The notes: generated by a model not told the origin, from the sequence alone. A stretch of 61,332 nucleotides of DNA from Bacteroidales bacterium (GCA_016935435.1 JAFGQZ010000017.1:1-61332); one strand, 5' to 3'; shown: positions 25,808 through 35,636, counted from the stretch's first letter. Numbers and translations: made by a program.

Positions 25808-26215
25808 TTAACGTTCGTCTGAAACATCTTCAGCAACAACACCAATTTCGAGATCTTCGAAATCTACATTAGTGTAACTTTTTTCCTCTACAAATGTGCC
25901 TGCTGTTGCAGGTTCGGCAGAGTCAACAAATTCTTCAGTCTGGTGGGTTTTGATAAAACCAACAACATCTTCAAGGCCTTCAATAAATTTCTCAAAATCT
26001 TCTTTGTATAAAAAGATTTTATGTTTTTCATAAAAGAACCGGCCATCTTTATTGTACCTTTTTTTGCTTTCGGTAATTGTAAGGTAATAGTCGTTTCTTT
26101 TTGTAGCCTTAACGTCAAAAAAGTAAGTACGCTTTCCTGCCCTTACAGCATTTGAGAAAATCTCTTCCTTTTCTACGTTCTCAGAGCCTTCAATGATTTC
26201 AATTTCTTCCGTCAT
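25808..26215 (-). CDS. PUR-alpha-like nucleic-acid-binding protein (DUF3276)
   Basis: A 135-residue protein. Residues ~15-90 form one PUR repeat of the bacterial type: EEIFSNAVRAGKRTYFFDVK, then NDYYLTITESKKRY, FYEKHKIFLYKEDFEKFIEGL. These proteins bind single-stranded DNA or RNA and dimerise to make the PUR fold; in spirochaetes the relative acts as a regulator of gene expression. The C-terminal ~40 residues are acidic and disordered. It is single, with terminators on its downstream side and 320 bp of free DNA upstream shared with divergent nusB. Confidence 0.88.
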   Translation of the reverse strand: MTEEIEIIEGSENVEKEEIFSNAVRAGKRTYFFDVKATKRNDYYLTITESKKRYNKDGRFFYEKHKIFLYKEDFEKFIEGLEDVVGFIKTHQTEEFVDSAEPATAGTFVEEKSYTNVDFEDLEIGVVAEDVSDER

Positions 26216-26536
26216 TTCACTTAAATTTATCGGGTTGAATACATCAAAAATAAAAATTTTTTTTAAATACAGTTAAAAATACGGGACTATTCCATGCCAA
26301 ATAGGGGCATATACTTTTGATTGCCAATGGTAGTGCAGCCGACAGCCTTTATTTAATTTAAACACAATTTTTTTTCTGTTTTTTTGTTGAATTGTAAAAC
26401 CTGCCATTTCCCGGTGCACAAATATTGTTGATTTTATGGTTGTTGTGCGAAAAACCAACTATTTTATAAAATCATTAAAAATAATCGTAAAAAACAACTT
26501 ACTTTGCAAATCAAAAAAAAACGGGTTCTTTAATCT
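26216..26536. other. Divergent promoter region of the PUR-like gene and nusB
   Basis: About 320 very AT-rich bases with several T-runs. TTACTTTG (near 26500) is a near match to the TAnnTTTG box about 30 bases before nusB. No open frame and no strong hairpin seen. Confidence 0.4.
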
Positions 26537-27490
26537 ATGATAAGCAGGAGAATACTGAGAATTAAAGTGATGCAGGCCTTATACGCATATTATAAAAATG
26601 CCGGGGGCGCATCGATGAACGATATTGAGAAAGAGCTTCACTTTAGTATTAATAAAACCTACGACCTATACCACTATATGTTTTTGCTGATAATTGATGT
26701 TTGCAATTATGCCCAAAAACGTATTGACATAGCCCGCAACAAGAAGTTGCCTTCGGAACAAGACTTGAGGCCCAACACCAAGTTTATCGACAACGGACTA
26801 ATCGCACAGTTGCGCATGAACAGCCAGTTGTTAAGGTACACCGAAACCAAAAAGTTAAACTGGGCGAATAACCCCGAACTTATTAAAGGTATTTACGACG
26901 AAATGTCGGCGTCCGATGATTATGCAGAATACATGGCCGACCTTAACCAGAGCTATCAGTCTGATAAAAATTTTATTTCGAAGATTTATAAAAATGTAAT
27001 TGCCAATTACGAACCATTGTACCATGCACTTGAAGAACAAAGCATTTTTTGGAACGATGAAATAGAGTTTGTAATTGGGGCAGTGATAAAAACCATTAAA
27101 AAATTCAAGCTACCCGAGGCCGAAAATGCCCAGTTGCTTAGCCTGTATAAGAACGATGAGGATAAAGAATTTTCGAAGGTTTTGTTCAGGAAAACTATTT
27201 TAAAGCGCGATGAATACCAGCAGCTAATAGAGAAATTTTCGAAAAACTGGGATTTTGAACGTATTGCTTTTGTAGATATACTGCTTATAGAAATGGCAAT
27301 TGCCGAAGTGCTTGAGTTTCCAAGCATTCCGGTTAAAGTTACCTTTAACGAATATATAGAACTGTCGAAATATTATAGTACCAACCGCAGCAATATATTT
27401 ATTAACGGCATTCTTGATAAAATTTTTGCCCACCTTAAAGAAACAAACCAAATAAAAAAACAAGGCAGAGGGTTAATTGGTGAAGAATAG
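26537..27490 (+). CDS. nusB: Transcription antitermination factor NusB (long form)
   Basis: A 317-residue NusB. The start MISRRILRIKVMQALYAY and the C-terminal RNA-binding helical bundle (KNWDFERIAFVDILLIEMAIAE, then KVTFNEYIELSKYYSTNRSNIFINGILDKI) are diagnostic. The middle ~140 residues are an insertion typical of Bacteroidota, making it about twice the E. coli length. NusB binds boxA RNA with S10 in the antitermination complex for rRNA transcription. yajC follows 78 bp later; the nusB-yajC-ybbR-coaE order is common in this phylum and suggests one unit. Confidence 0.95.
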   Translation: MISRRILRIKVMQALYAYYKNAGGASMNDIEKELHFSINKTYDLYHYMFLLIIDVCNYAQKRIDIARNKKLPSEQDLRPNTKFIDNGLIAQLRMNSQLLRYTETKKLNWANNPELIKGIYDEMSASDDYAEYMADLNQSYQSDKNFISKIYKNVIANYEPLYHALEEQSIFWNDEIEFVIGAVIKTIKKFKLPEAENAQLLSLYKNDEDKEFSKVLFRKTILKRDEYQQLIEKFSKNWDFERIAFVDILLIEMAIAEVLEFPSIPVKVTFNEYIELSKYYSTNRSNIFINGILDKIFAHLKETNQIKKQGRGLIGEE

Positions 27491-27568
27491 TTCGGAAAAT
27501 TACTTGTTTAAATTAATTGGTTTAACTTTAGCCCCTTAAAAAGTATTAATTATTAAACACATAAAAGA

Positions 27569-27907
27569 ATGACAAATTTTATTAACCTGGTTATGATGCA
27601 GCCAGCAACAGAAGGCGGACAACAAGGATCGCCGGCACAGACATTTATTTTCCTTGCCCTTATTATTGTTGTGTTTTATTTCTTTATGATTAGGCCACAA
27701 ACAAAACGACAAAAAGAGCTTAGAAATTTCCGCGACGCGCTGGCCAAAGGCGATAAAATTATTACCACCGGGGGCATTTACGGTAAAATTGCAAACATTA
27801 CCGACAATGTTGTTACCGTTGATGTTGGCAATAATGTTACAATTAAGGTTGATAAGCAGGCAATACTAAAAGATTCTTCAGATATTCAAACTGAACAAAA
27901 AAGCTAA
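27569..27907 (+). CDS. yajC: Preprotein translocase subunit YajC
   Basis: A 112-residue protein with one membrane helix (~25-45: TFIFLALIIVVFYFFMIRP) followed by the conserved RPQTKRQKE and the small cytoplasmic domain GDKIITTGGIYGKIANI. YajC associates with SecDF-SecYEG and aids export. A Gly/Gln-rich segment precedes the helix. It lies between nusB and ybbR, in the same direction. Confidence 0.95.
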   Translation: MTNFINLVMMQPATEGGQQGSPAQTFIFLALIIVVFYFFMIRPQTKRQKELRNFRDALAKGDKIITTGGIYGKIANITDNVVTVDVGNNVTIKVDKQAILKDSSDIQTEQKS

Positions 27908-27983
27908 TTTAGCTTTTCGGCTTGAACAAAGCTTCATTTTAGCCTCTGCACACTCTGTGGTTAAATAGCTTTAAAACTTATCC

Positions 27984-28013
27984 TTGAAAAATTAGCAGTT
28001 TAAGATATATTTG
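27984..28013 (+). promoter_or_regulatory. Bacteroidota-type promoter of the ybbR-coaE-djlA unit
   Basis: TTG (27984-27986), a 19-base spacer and a perfect TATATTTG (28006-28013) match the phylum's -33/-7 pattern. It implies that ybbR, coaE and the DnaJ-like gene can be transcribed apart from yajC. Confidence 0.65.
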
Positions 28014-28082
28014 CAATATGCTTAAACTGCTTTTATTTTGAACAAAAGAACGAATACACTCTATCGCATAGTTTTAATAATT

Positions 28083-29120
28083 ATGCGGTTTTGGAATTAT
28101 ATAATTGCCAATATCGATGTTCTGCGCAAGCGTATGCTGTCGTTTCTGGTATTTGTTGCTATCTCGTCGGCATTCTGGGTTTACAGGTCGCTCGACGATA
28201 TATATGTAACCAGAATAAAATACCCTGTTAAGTATATAAACATACCCCAAAACAAATTACTGGCTGGCAATCCGCCACAGGCAATACACCTTAAAATAAA
28301 AGGCAGGGGGTATGCTTTAATGGGCAATATTATAAACACTCCTACATTAAACCTGAATGTTAACGATTTTTCGCTTTTTAGCCAATCGAAAGATTCCTTC
28401 AGGGTTTATCTTGTTTCGCGCGATGCCGTTAACTGGCTCACCAACGAATTAAACAATGAGTCGGACGGGCCATTGGAAATTATTGCCGTTGAGCCAGATA
28501 CAATAAGCTTTAGTTTTACACGTTCGTATGCAAAAAAAATAGCTGTTATGCCGCGCTTTGCCGATGAAAAAACTTTGTTTGCCCGACAGCACATGTTAAA
28601 CGGCTATATTAAAACAGAGCCCGACAGTGTTACAATAATAGGCCCGGCAAACAATATCGATACCATAGTTTATGCCTATACGAAAGCAATAAAACTTAAT
28701 AATTTAAACGATTCTGTTACAAAAAAAATCGATCTGGAAACCAATAAGAAATATAAGTATTCTGCAAGCAAGGTAAAAGTTACCATACCAGTTGATCGGT
28801 TTACAGAGTCAACCAAAGATGTTGCAATCAATGTAAGAAACTGCCCCGACAGTATTAGGGTAAAACTCTTCCCGGGTTCAGTGCGCCTAACTTATAGGGT
28901 TACCCTATCGATGTACAACCAGGTTTTGGAATCCGATTTTTCGCCCTATGTCGATTATGCTGATATAAATAACCTGTTACAGGAGAACAACCCAAAGCTA
29001 AAAGTACAGCTCGGCCCTACATCAGACTATGTTCATTCTGTAAATTTTTTTCCACAGGAAGTTGAATTTCTTATTGAATTGAAAAATGATAAAAGTTGGC
29101 TTAACCGGGGGAATAGGTAG
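28083..29120 (+). CDS. YbbR-domain membrane protein (CdaR-like)
   Basis: A 345-residue protein with one N-terminal helix (MLSFLVFVAISSAFWVY) and an external part of repeated YbbR-type beta domains (YPVKYINIPQNKLLAGNPPQAIHLKIKG; PDSVTIIGPANNIDTI; then VKVTIPVDRFTE). In Firmicutes the relative CdaR regulates a diadenylate cyclase; the role in Bacteroidota is not established and no cyclase is adjacent here. The ATG at 28083 was preferred; an in-frame TTG at 28038 would add 15 residues. The end overlaps coaE by 35 bases. Confidence 0.85.
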   Translation: MRFWNYIIANIDVLRKRMLSFLVFVAISSAFWVYRSLDDIYVTRIKYPVKYINIPQNKLLAGNPPQAIHLKIKGRGYALMGNIINTPTLNLNVNDFSLFSQSKDSFRVYLVSRDAVNWLTNELNNESDGPLEIIAVEPDTISFSFTRSYAKKIAVMPRFADEKTLFARQHMLNGYIKTEPDSVTIIGPANNIDTIVYAYTKAIKLNNLNDSVTKKIDLETNKKYKYSASKVKVTIPVDRFTESTKDVAINVRNCPDSIRVKLFPGSVRLTYRVTLSMYNQVLESDFSPYVDYADINNLLQENNPKLKVQLGPTSDYVHSVNFFPQEVEFLIELKNDKSWLNRGNR

Positions 29121-29691
29121 CGGAAAAACTATAGTATCGTCTGTATTCAGGGTATTAGGCATTCCGGTGTACAATGCCGATGAACGCTCGAAGTTCATTT
29201 TAAACTATAATGGCCAGGTAATAGAGCAAGTGAAGTCTGTTTTTGGCAACCAGGCCTACGAAAACAATTTGCTTGATACAGGGTATATAGCCTCAGTTGT
29301 TTTTTCTAACAGGCAAAAACTTGAAAAGCTCAACCATATTGTCCATCCGGCTGTGGAGGACGATTATATTAACTGGTGTGGGAAATATACTTTGCTGCCA
29401 TATACTATTAAAGAAGCAGCCATACTTTTCGAAAGCAAGGCCAATAAGTTGGTTGACAAAACCATTGTTGTATCGGCACCCTTGGAAATACGCATTGAAA
29501 GGGTAATAATGCGCAACGGCCTTTCGAGGCAGCAGGTAGAAAAGCGTATGGACAACCAGTGGCCTGCCGATAAACTTTTGCCTTTGGCCGATTATGTTGT
29601 AAATAATGATGATAAACAATTAATTTTGCCCCAAATTCTAGAAATTGACAGAAAATTACATTACGAATGGCAAAGTTTGGTAAATGGATAG
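29086..29691 (+). CDS. coaE: Dephospho-CoA kinase (CoaE)
   Basis: A 201-residue P-loop kinase that phosphorylates the 3'-OH of dephospho-CoA, the last step of coenzyme A synthesis. Walker A is [13 protein letters not shown] (3-15); then VYNADERSK with the substrate-site aspartate, the LID region [31 protein letters not shown] segment with conserved arginines, near the family's usual 200 residues. It overlaps ybbR by 35 bp and the DnaJ-like gene by 25 bp, so translation of the three is probably coupled. Confidence 0.96.
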   Translation: MIKVGLTGGIGSGKTIVSSVFRVLGIPVYNADERSKFILNYNGQVIEQVKSVFGNQAYENNLLDTGYIASVVFSNRQKLEKLNHIVHPAVEDDYINWCGKYTLLPYTIKEAAILFESKANKLVDKTIVVSAPLEIRIERVIMRNGLSRQQVEKRMDNQWPADKLLPLADYVVNNDDKQLILPQILEIDRKLHYEWQSLVNG

Positions 29692-30392
29692 GAGCAGGCT
29701 TAGGCTGGGTGCTGGGCGGCGGGCCGGTTGGGGCTGTTATTGGCCTCAGCCTTGGTTGGATGCTCGACAATGCATCGGAAAATGAAACTGAACATGGATA
29801 TGTTAAAACCACTGTAGGCGATTTTGCTGTTAGCCTCTTGGTTTTAATTGCAGCAGTAATGAAAGCCGACGGAAAAGTGCTCCGCTCCGAACTCGACTTT
29901 GTTAAGCGCTTCCTTGTTAACCGATTTGGCGATGAGTCGGCACAGGAAGCATTAAAAATGTTGCGCGATATTTTAAAACAGAACATTCCCTTGCAGGATG
30001 TTTGCTTTCAGATTAAAACACACCTCGATTATTCTTCGCGCCTCGAATTGTTGCACCTTTTATATGGTGTTGCAACTTCCGATAGCCGGATGAACGAAAA
30101 CGAGTTTAACATTATCAGCAAAATTGCTTACTATTTGAATATTTCAGCTGCCGATCAGGCTTCGATTAAAAATATGTTTGTTAAAAGCATCGAAAGTTCT
30201 TATAAAATATTGGGAATCGATCCGCAGGCAAGCAACGAAGATATTAAAAAGGCCTATCGTAAACTGGCAGTTAAATACCACCCCGATAAAGTTAGTTACC
30301 TTGGCGACGATTTTAAAAAATCGGCCGAAGAAAAATTCCGGAAGATAAACGAGGCGTACGAAAACATTAAAAAGGAAAGAGACATAAAATAA
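29667..30392 (+). CDS. DjlA-like co-chaperone (TerB plus J domain)
   Basis: A 241-residue protein: N-terminal glycine-rich membrane-contact segment ([25 protein letters not shown], ~10-34), a TerB domain (~50-165: [19 protein letters not shown] and [19 protein letters not shown] with the paired acidic D-x-x-x-x-x-E motifs), and a C-terminal J domain (~175-238) with the YHPDKV signature. J domains stimulate DnaK ATPase; TerB may bind metal or membrane partners. It overlaps coaE by 25 bases and closes the ybbR-coaE unit. Confidence 0.92.
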   Translation: MAKFGKWIGAGLGWVLGGGPVGAVIGLSLGWMLDNASENETEHGYVKTTVGDFAVSLLVLIAAVMKADGKVLRSELDFVKRFLVNRFGDESAQEALKMLRDILKQNIPLQDVCFQIKTHLDYSSRLELLHLLYGVATSDSRMNENEFNIISKIAYYLNISAADQASIKNMFVKSIESSYKILGIDPQASNEDIKKAYRKLAVKYHPDKVSYLGDDFKKSAEEKFRKINEAYENIKKERDIK

Positions 30393-30545
30393 TTACGAAT
30401 AAGCGCCGGGAAACCTTGTTCGTATTGCACAAATTTCTTAAACCAGGTTAGTTTTCACTTAGCAGTTGTATAGTATTTATAGGCCTTCAAGGTAAAAAGT
30501 AATGGCATTTCGGGTTTAAAAATGAATTATTGGGACTAAAATTCG

Positions 30546-30573
30546 TTGTTTTCATTCTATAATTATATTTTTG
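30546..30573 (+). promoter_or_regulatory. Candidate promoter of the DUF5606 gene
   Basis: A perfect TATTTTTG (30566-30573) with TTG 17 bases upstream (30546-30548), 115 bases before the start codon at 30688. The spacer is short for this promoter class. The rest of the 30393-30687 gap shows nothing else. Confidence 0.4.
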
Positions 30574-30687
30574 CATCTGTTTAAAGAATGTTTTATAATC
30601 GATAAGTTCGATAACATACATATTAAATAATGCATAACTTGTCGGTTTTTGAAATTATAGTTAGTGACGATAATTAATTAAATACTT

Positions 30688-31269
30688 ATGAAATTAAAAG
30701 ACACACTTGCTGTTGCAGGAAAACCTGGTTTATTCAAGTTTATTTCGCAAGGGCGCAATGGAATTATTGTCGAAAGCATAACCGACAATAAACGTATGCT
30801 TGTACCTTCATCGAGCAAAGTTAGTGCGCTTGCCGACATTGCTATTTATACCGAAACCGAAGAAGTGCCCCTGAAAGAAGTCTTAAAAAAAATATTTACC
30901 AAAGAAAACGGACAGCAGGCGGTTGATCACAAGTCGCCCGAAGCCAATTTAAAAGATTATTTTGAATTGGTTTTGCCCGATTACGACAAAAACCGGGTAT
31001 ATGGTTCCGACATAAAAAAAGTAATTAGCTGGTATAATCTTCTTACAAGCCTAAATTTGTTCGACCCTGACGAAAATGAAGAAGAAGCCGAAGAAACTGC
31101 AACAGGGGAAAAAGAAGCCAAAACTGCGGTTAAGGCTAAAGGCAGCCCACAAAAAGGCGCAACACCCAAAAATTCCGATAAAAAGCCTTCAGCCAAAGCA
31201 TCGGCACAAACAAAAAACACAGCAGCTAAATCGAAGAGTGCCGGAACCGGCAAAAAACCATCGGCCTAA
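30688..31269 (+). CDS. DUF5606 family protein with basic Ala/Lys-rich tail
   Basis: A 193-residue protein. Residues 1-~120 are the DUF5606 domain found in Bacteroidota (LAVAGKPGLFKFISQGRNG; ESITDNKRMLVPSSSKVSALADIAIYT), of unknown function. A short acidic stretch (DENEEEAEET) is followed by ~55 residues of low-complexity Lys/Ala/Ser/Pro, like histone-H1 or ribosomal-protein tails. The tail may bind nucleic acid (inference). Single gene with its own promoter candidate and a strong terminator. Confidence 0.85.
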   Translation: MKLKDTLAVAGKPGLFKFISQGRNGIIVESITDNKRMLVPSSSKVSALADIAIYTETEEVPLKEVLKKIFTKENGQQAVDHKSPEANLKDYFELVLPDYDKNRVYGSDIKKVISWYNLLTSLNLFDPDENEEEAEETATGEKEAKTAVKAKGSPQKGATPKNSDKKPSAKASAQTKNTAAKSKSAGTGKKPSA

Positions 31270-31290
31270 TTTGGCCCTTGAAAAAATTAA

Positions 31291-31315
31291 GGAGGCATAT
31301 TTGCCTCCTTTTTTT
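31291..31315 (+). terminator. Terminator of the DUF5606 gene
   Basis: GGAGGCA (31291-31297) and TGCCTCC (31302-31308) form a stem with a four-base loop, followed by seven T. Confidence 0.85.
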
Positions 31316-31412
31316 ATACATTGTCTTGTTGTATGGTAAATAAATTTTTTAACCATTTTTATGTCTGAATTAAGGGGGGTCAAATTATAACCAAGCTTGG
31401 TTTTGGGCCCTA

Positions 31413-32750
31413 TTAATCAGCGCTGTTCATAAAGCTTTTAGGCTGACCGGTAGTTTCAAGCACATTCGACCACAATTCTCCTTCAACAGAAATTCTTTTT
31501 CTTTGCTGGATTGCCAAATTAACCGGCAATAAAATAAACCGCGAATTCCAGTAACCTACAACAAATCCGGTTCGTCCGGCCATAGCTGCATGAACCGCGT
31601 TCTGTGCAAGAAGGTTACAGAACAGACTGTCGTTGGCATTTGCAGCAGCACTCCGTATAATATAACTCGGATCGATATATTTAATTGAAAAAGGAAAACC
31701 CGTTTTTGTGAATTCCTGTGATATTGCATCTTTCAGAAAAATGCCAATGTCGTTATATTTAATATTGCCAGAGGCATCGCTTTCGTTCGACAAAGCTTTA
31801 AAGAGGTTTTGCCCAGCGCCTTCGGCAACAACAATTAATGCATGGTGCTTATGCTCAAGGCGTTTTTTTAATACAGTTAAGAACCCTTTGGGGCCATGAA
31901 GTTCAAAATCCATTTCGGGGATCAGAACATAGTTTGCTTCCTGTACGGCAAGAGAAGCGTTAGCGGCAATAAAACCCGAATCGCGGCCCATAAGTTTTAC
32001 AAGGGCAATACCGTTATATGCACCTTTAGCCTCGTTGTGTGCCCCGCGAAGTATATCGCTGGCAATGGTAAAGGCAGTTTCAAAGCCAAACGATTTTTCA
32101 ATTAAGCAAATATCGTTGTCGATTGTTTTCGGAACACCGGCAACAGCAATTTTCAGCCCCCTGGAGGTAATTTCGTCGCTAATGGCTTTGGCCCCGCGCA
32201 AGGTGCCGTCGCCACCAATGGTAAACAAAATGTTTATATTCATGCGTTCTAGGGCATCGACAATTTCAGAAGGTGGCTGGTGCCCACGCGACGACCCCAA
32301 TATTGAGCCGCCATGTGTATGTATGTCTTCAACCAGTTCGGGGGTAAGCTCAACAATATCATGTTTATATTTTGGAATAAAACCTTCGTAGCCATATTTT
32401 ATGCCAATAATACGTTTAACGCCATACCTGCGGTCGAGTTGCATTACCAGGCCGCGAATTACATTGTTCAAACCAGGGCAAAGGCCACCACAGGTAACAA
32501 TTGCAGCCTTGGTTTTGGTGGGGTCGAAATACATGAGTTCCCTGGGCCCTGCCTTTTCAAACGAAACCGGTTTGATGTTTTTTTCAATGCAACTGTTAAT
32601 ATAACTAAGTTCGCAGTTATATAGTATGCGATCGGAGTCGTTTATATAGTCAAAAACCCCGTCGTCGGGACTTTTCGATAACATTAACGGCGATGGTATG
32701 GAGCATTTTCCTAATTGTTGGATTTGAAAATTTTCACTGCTGAACATCAT
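31413..32750 (-). CDS. pfkA: 6-phosphofructokinase, ATP-dependent long type
   Basis: A 445-residue PFK with a ~75-residue N-terminal extension before AIVTCGGLCPGLNNVIRG. Key motifs: GGDGTLRGA (Gly at the position called 104 in E. coli, typical for ATP use) with VPKTIDNDI (Lys at position 124, as in PPi enzymes), then GRDSGFIAANASLA and VVAEGAGQ. This Gly/Lys mix is known from the clade of long ATP-dependent PFKs (for example of trypanosomes and other bacteria), so ATP is the likely donor. It commits fructose 6-phosphate to glycolysis. It is 31 bp downstream of the glycosyltransferase gene in the same direction. Confidence 0.9.
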   Translation of the reverse strand: MMFSSENFQIQQLGKCSIPSPLMLSKSPDDGVFDYINDSDRILYNCELSYINSCIEKNIKPVSFEKAGPRELMYFDPTKTKAAIVTCGGLCPGLNNVIRGLVMQLDRRYGVKRIIGIKYGYEGFIPKYKHDIVELTPELVEDIHTHGGSILGSSRGHQPPSEIVDALERMNINILFTIGGDGTLRGAKAISDEITSRGLKIAVAGVPKTIDNDICLIEKSFGFETAFTIASDILRGAHNEAKGAYNGIALVKLMGRDSGFIAANASLAVQEANYVLIPEMDFELHGPKGFLTVLKKRLEHKHHALIVVAEGAGQNLFKALSNESDASGNIKYNDIGIFLKDAISQEFTKTGFPFSIKYIDPSYIIRSAAANANDSLFCNLLAQNAVHAAMAGRTGFVVGYWNSRFILLPVNLAIQQRKRISVEGELWSNVLETTGQPKSFMNSAD

Positions 32751-32781
32751 AATTCTTAATTAACTTGTTTAAACAATAAAA

Positions 32782-33846
32782 CTACATACTTTCTAAAAGT
32801 ATCTGGTATTTATCGGTTATTTTTTTCCAGCTATACTCATTTTCGGCGAGCAGTTTAATTTGCATTGTTTGTGGTTTGTATTGTGTGCCCTTCGAAGTTA
32901 TAATTTCTGCAAGGTTTATTTCGTTAGTAAAATATACGGCAAGGTTTTTCGTAGTGCTCCGGTTAAAGGGGTTGTTGTGGCAAACAATAAACGGGGCGCC
33001 CCACATAGCTGAAACGAGGGACGGATTTGTGCCGCCAGAACTATGGCCGTGTATGTACCCCTTGCAGCCGCCGAGCAATTCAGCTAGCTTATGGTTCCGG
33101 TATTCGCTGTCGATAAAGCTTATGTTTTTGAAATTTTTATATTTATAAGAAAGCTTTCTTCCATAAGCTGTAGTGGCGATATTTGATACCAAAACCCATT
33201 TTTCGTTTGGAATCCCGGCAAAACATGAAGCAATTAAATCGAGGTTGTTTTCCGGCTCAGCCCTTGCTATTGTTAACCAATAATTTTTTTGGCCGGTTAC
33301 CTGGCATGGTATATACTGATTGCCCCCATAGCTTATTTCGTGCAGCTTTGTGGCGTATTTTGAATAAATTGGCAAGAGCGCACTGTTATCAACAACAATT
33401 TTATGGGCGTGTTTTGCTCCCGTTTTCGACGACCAGCGTAAGAAAAGTTTTGCCAGAATGTTCCATTTACCCCTTTGCCATTCAATTCCGTCGGGGTGAT
33501 AAACAATCTTCACCTTAGGCTTTAAAACTCTTAATAAAGGCACTAAAAATGCTGCACTGCTGCCAAGTATCAATAAAAACCTGGTTTTATTTATTACTTT
33601 AAGAATACTTATAACATCGTAAATTATGCTTTGTATTCCGTTTGGTTTTATGGGTGTAAATACCCTTTTCACGTGTTTATAAACAATTGCGCGTTCGCTT
33701 TTATTGTAATAGTTTGAACTACAGGCAACATATACATAAAAATTGTCCGACAAGCCGTTTGCCAGATTTTCAGCCAGTGTTTCAAAACCACCATATCGGC
33801 AAGGTATTCCGGCAGAGCCAATTATAGCTACAATGTTTTTCTCCAA
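32782..33846 (-). CDS. Glycosyltransferase with DUF1972 N-terminus (rhamnosyltransferase-like)
   Basis: A 354-residue GT-B glycosyltransferase. The N-terminal DUF1972 region (VAIIGSAGIPCRYGGFETLAENLA, residues 5-28) is typical of family-4-like enzymes acting on surface polysaccharides, such as rhamnosyltransferases. The C-terminal half has YIHGHSSGGTNPSLVSAMWGAP, the nucleotide-sugar binding E/S-rich loop. Cytoplasmic or membrane associated; no membrane helix. No other polysaccharide genes are adjacent, so the product is unknown. It is divergent from dnaA across a 362-bp AT-rich gap. Confidence 0.88.
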   Translation of the reverse strand: MEKNIVAIIGSAGIPCRYGGFETLAENLANGLSDNFYVYVACSSNYYNKSERAIVYKHVKRVFTPIKPNGIQSIIYDVISILKVINKTRFLLILGSSAAFLVPLLRVLKPKVKIVYHPDGIEWQRGKWNILAKLFLRWSSKTGAKHAHKIVVDNSALLPIYSKYATKLHEISYGGNQYIPCQVTGQKNYWLTIARAEPENNLDLIASCFAGIPNEKWVLVSNIATTAYGRKLSYKYKNFKNISFIDSEYRNHKLAELLGGCKGYIHGHSSGGTNPSLVSAMWGAPFIVCHNNPFNRSTTKNLAVYFTNEINLAEIITSKGTQYKPQTMQIKLLAENEYSWKKITDKYQILLESM

Positions 33847-34208
33847 TGCGTTATAGTTAAGTTATTAACAGTAAGAAAAAACTTGCAGCGGTAAAGTTAA
33901 TTTTTAAGGTAAAATATTTTTTGGGTAGCGATTAAATTTTTAACAAATGGCGCTTAACAATCAATTAAAGTTTATTAAATAATTAATAAACACTACAATT
34001 GCCGGTTTAATCTTATAATTATCAGTATATCAATATTATAAAAAATAATTTTTTTTTTGACAAAATTAAAATATTGAAAATAAAGGTAATATAAACTATT
34101 TCAGAAAGTCAAGCGGATTTGGTGTTTTTTTTTATGTTTTTTTTCACAAAATTGCTTACCTAAATAATTAACAAAAGCCAAAAAACTAATCAACTAATTC
34201 CTAATAAA
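33847..34208. other. AT-rich region upstream of dnaA
   Basis: 362 bases, extremely AT-rich, with poly-T runs (34050-34060, 34125-34140). It includes one near DnaA box, TTATTAACA (33859-33867, one mismatch to TTATNCACA), but no cluster. It must carry the promoters for dnaA and the glycosyltransferase. An origin here is possible but not supported by a box array. Confidence 0.35.
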
Positions 34209-35630
34209 ATGCACAGGGAAGTATGGAGTAATTGTCTCAAAGTTATTAAAGATAATGTGCCATCAATAAGTTTTCGTACATGGTTCGAGCCAATAATTCC
34301 CCTGAAACTGGAAAATAATGTCCTCACCATTCAGGTGCCCAGCCCCTTCTTTTATGAATATCTTGAAGAGAAGTACATCGAGATTATTAGTAAAACCCTG
34401 AGAAAAGAGCTTGGCTTCGAGGCAAAACTTGAGTACAATGTTGTAATGGAATACAATGCTGCTCATGTAAAAAAACCTGTTACAGTAAATTTTCCGGCAC
34501 AAAACCAGCGCGAGATTAAAAACAGGCCGGTTTCTGTACCTTTAAATGCAGAAGAAAAAACCATTAAGAACCCGTTTATTATTCCGGGCTTAAAAAAGTT
34601 GGACATTGATCCGCACTTAAACCCCGAGAATTCTTTTATGAACTTTGTGGAGGGCGAGTGCAACAGGCTCGCACGTTCTGCCGGTATTGCCGTGGCAAGC
34701 AACCCCGGGGGCACTGCTTTTAACCCTTTGTTAATTTATGGCGACTCGGGGCTGGGAAAAACACATCTTGCGCAAGCCATAGGTATTGAGGTGAAAGAAA
34801 AATACCCCGATAAAACGGTTTTGTATGTTAATGCCAACAAATTCCAGACACAGTTTGTCGAGTCAATTCGTAACAACAACAGGAACGATTTTCTTCATTT
34901 TTATCAGATGATTGATGTCCTGATTATTGATGATGTACACGAGTTTGCCGGAAAAGAAAAAACACAGGATACTTTCTTTCATATATTTAACCACCTTCAC
35001 CAATCGGGAAAACAGTTAATACTTACTTCCGATAAGCCCCCGGTTGAGCTCCAGGGTATGGAACAAAGGCTACTATCGAGGTTTAAATGGGGGCTTTCGG
35101 CCGATTTACAAGTACCCGACTTTGAGACCCGTATCGCAATTTTAAAACAAAAGATTTATAAAGATGGCATAGAAATGCCCGATGAGGTAATTGAATATAT
35201 TTCGACACATATAAGCGAAAACATTCGCGAGCTCGAAGGCGCCCTTATTTCCTTGCTTGCCCAGTCAACCCTTAACAGGAAGGAAATTACCCTCGACCTG
35301 GCTAAAGAAATGATCGATAAACTGATAAAAAACACCAAGCGGGAAGTATCTATCGATTATATACAGAAGGTTGTATGCAACTATTTCGACATTGGTGTTG
35401 AAATGTTACAGTCGAAAACCCGTAAACGGGAAATAGTTCAAGCCCGTCAGGTAGCTATGTATTTTAGCAAAAATCTCACTAAATCGTCGCTGGCCACCAT
35501 TGGGGCGCAAATAGGGGGGAAAGATCATGCAACCGTGCTACATGCCTGTAAAACAGTTAACAACCTTATGGATACCGATAAACATTTTCGCGATCAGATA
35601 GAGGATATTGAAAAGAAACTAAAATTTTAA
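34209..35630 (+). CDS. dnaA: Chromosomal replication initiator DnaA
   Basis: A 473-residue DnaA with all four domains: domain I (1-~85, WSNCLKVIKDNVPSISFRTWFEPI), linker, AAA+ domain III (~135-350) with Walker A GDSGLGKTH, Walker B VLIIDDVHEF and sensor RLLSRFKWGL, and DNA-binding domain IV with the signature DHATVLHACKTV. It binds DnaA boxes at oriC and opens the duplex. Its own terminator follows 6 bases after the stop. The neighbours (glycosyltransferase, yigZ) are not the dnaN/gyrB set. Confidence 0.98.
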   Translation: MHREVWSNCLKVIKDNVPSISFRTWFEPIIPLKLENNVLTIQVPSPFFYEYLEEKYIEIISKTLRKELGFEAKLEYNVVMEYNAAHVKKPVTVNFPAQNQREIKNRPVSVPLNAEEKTIKNPFIIPGLKKLDIDPHLNPENSFMNFVEGECNRLARSAGIAVASNPGGTAFNPLLIYGDSGLGKTHLAQAIGIEVKEKYPDKTVLYVNANKFQTQFVESIRNNNRNDFLHFYQMIDVLIIDDVHEFAGKEKTQDTFFHIFNHLHQSGKQLILTSDKPPVELQGMEQRLLSRFKWGLSADLQVPDFETRIAILKQKIYKDGIEMPDEVIEYISTHISENIRELEGALISLLAQSTLNRKEITLDLAKEMIDKLIKNTKREVSIDYIQKVVCNYFDIGVEMLQSKTRKREIVQARQVAMYFSKNLTKSSLATIGAQIGGKDHATVLHACKTVNNLMDTDKHFRDQIEDIEKKLKF

Positions 35631-35636
35631 TATAAG

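Noticed and set aside
33847..34208. Chromosomal origin beside dnaA
   Set aside because: Only one near-match DnaA box (TTATTAACA) and no cluster; AT-richness alone is common upstream of genes in this genome.
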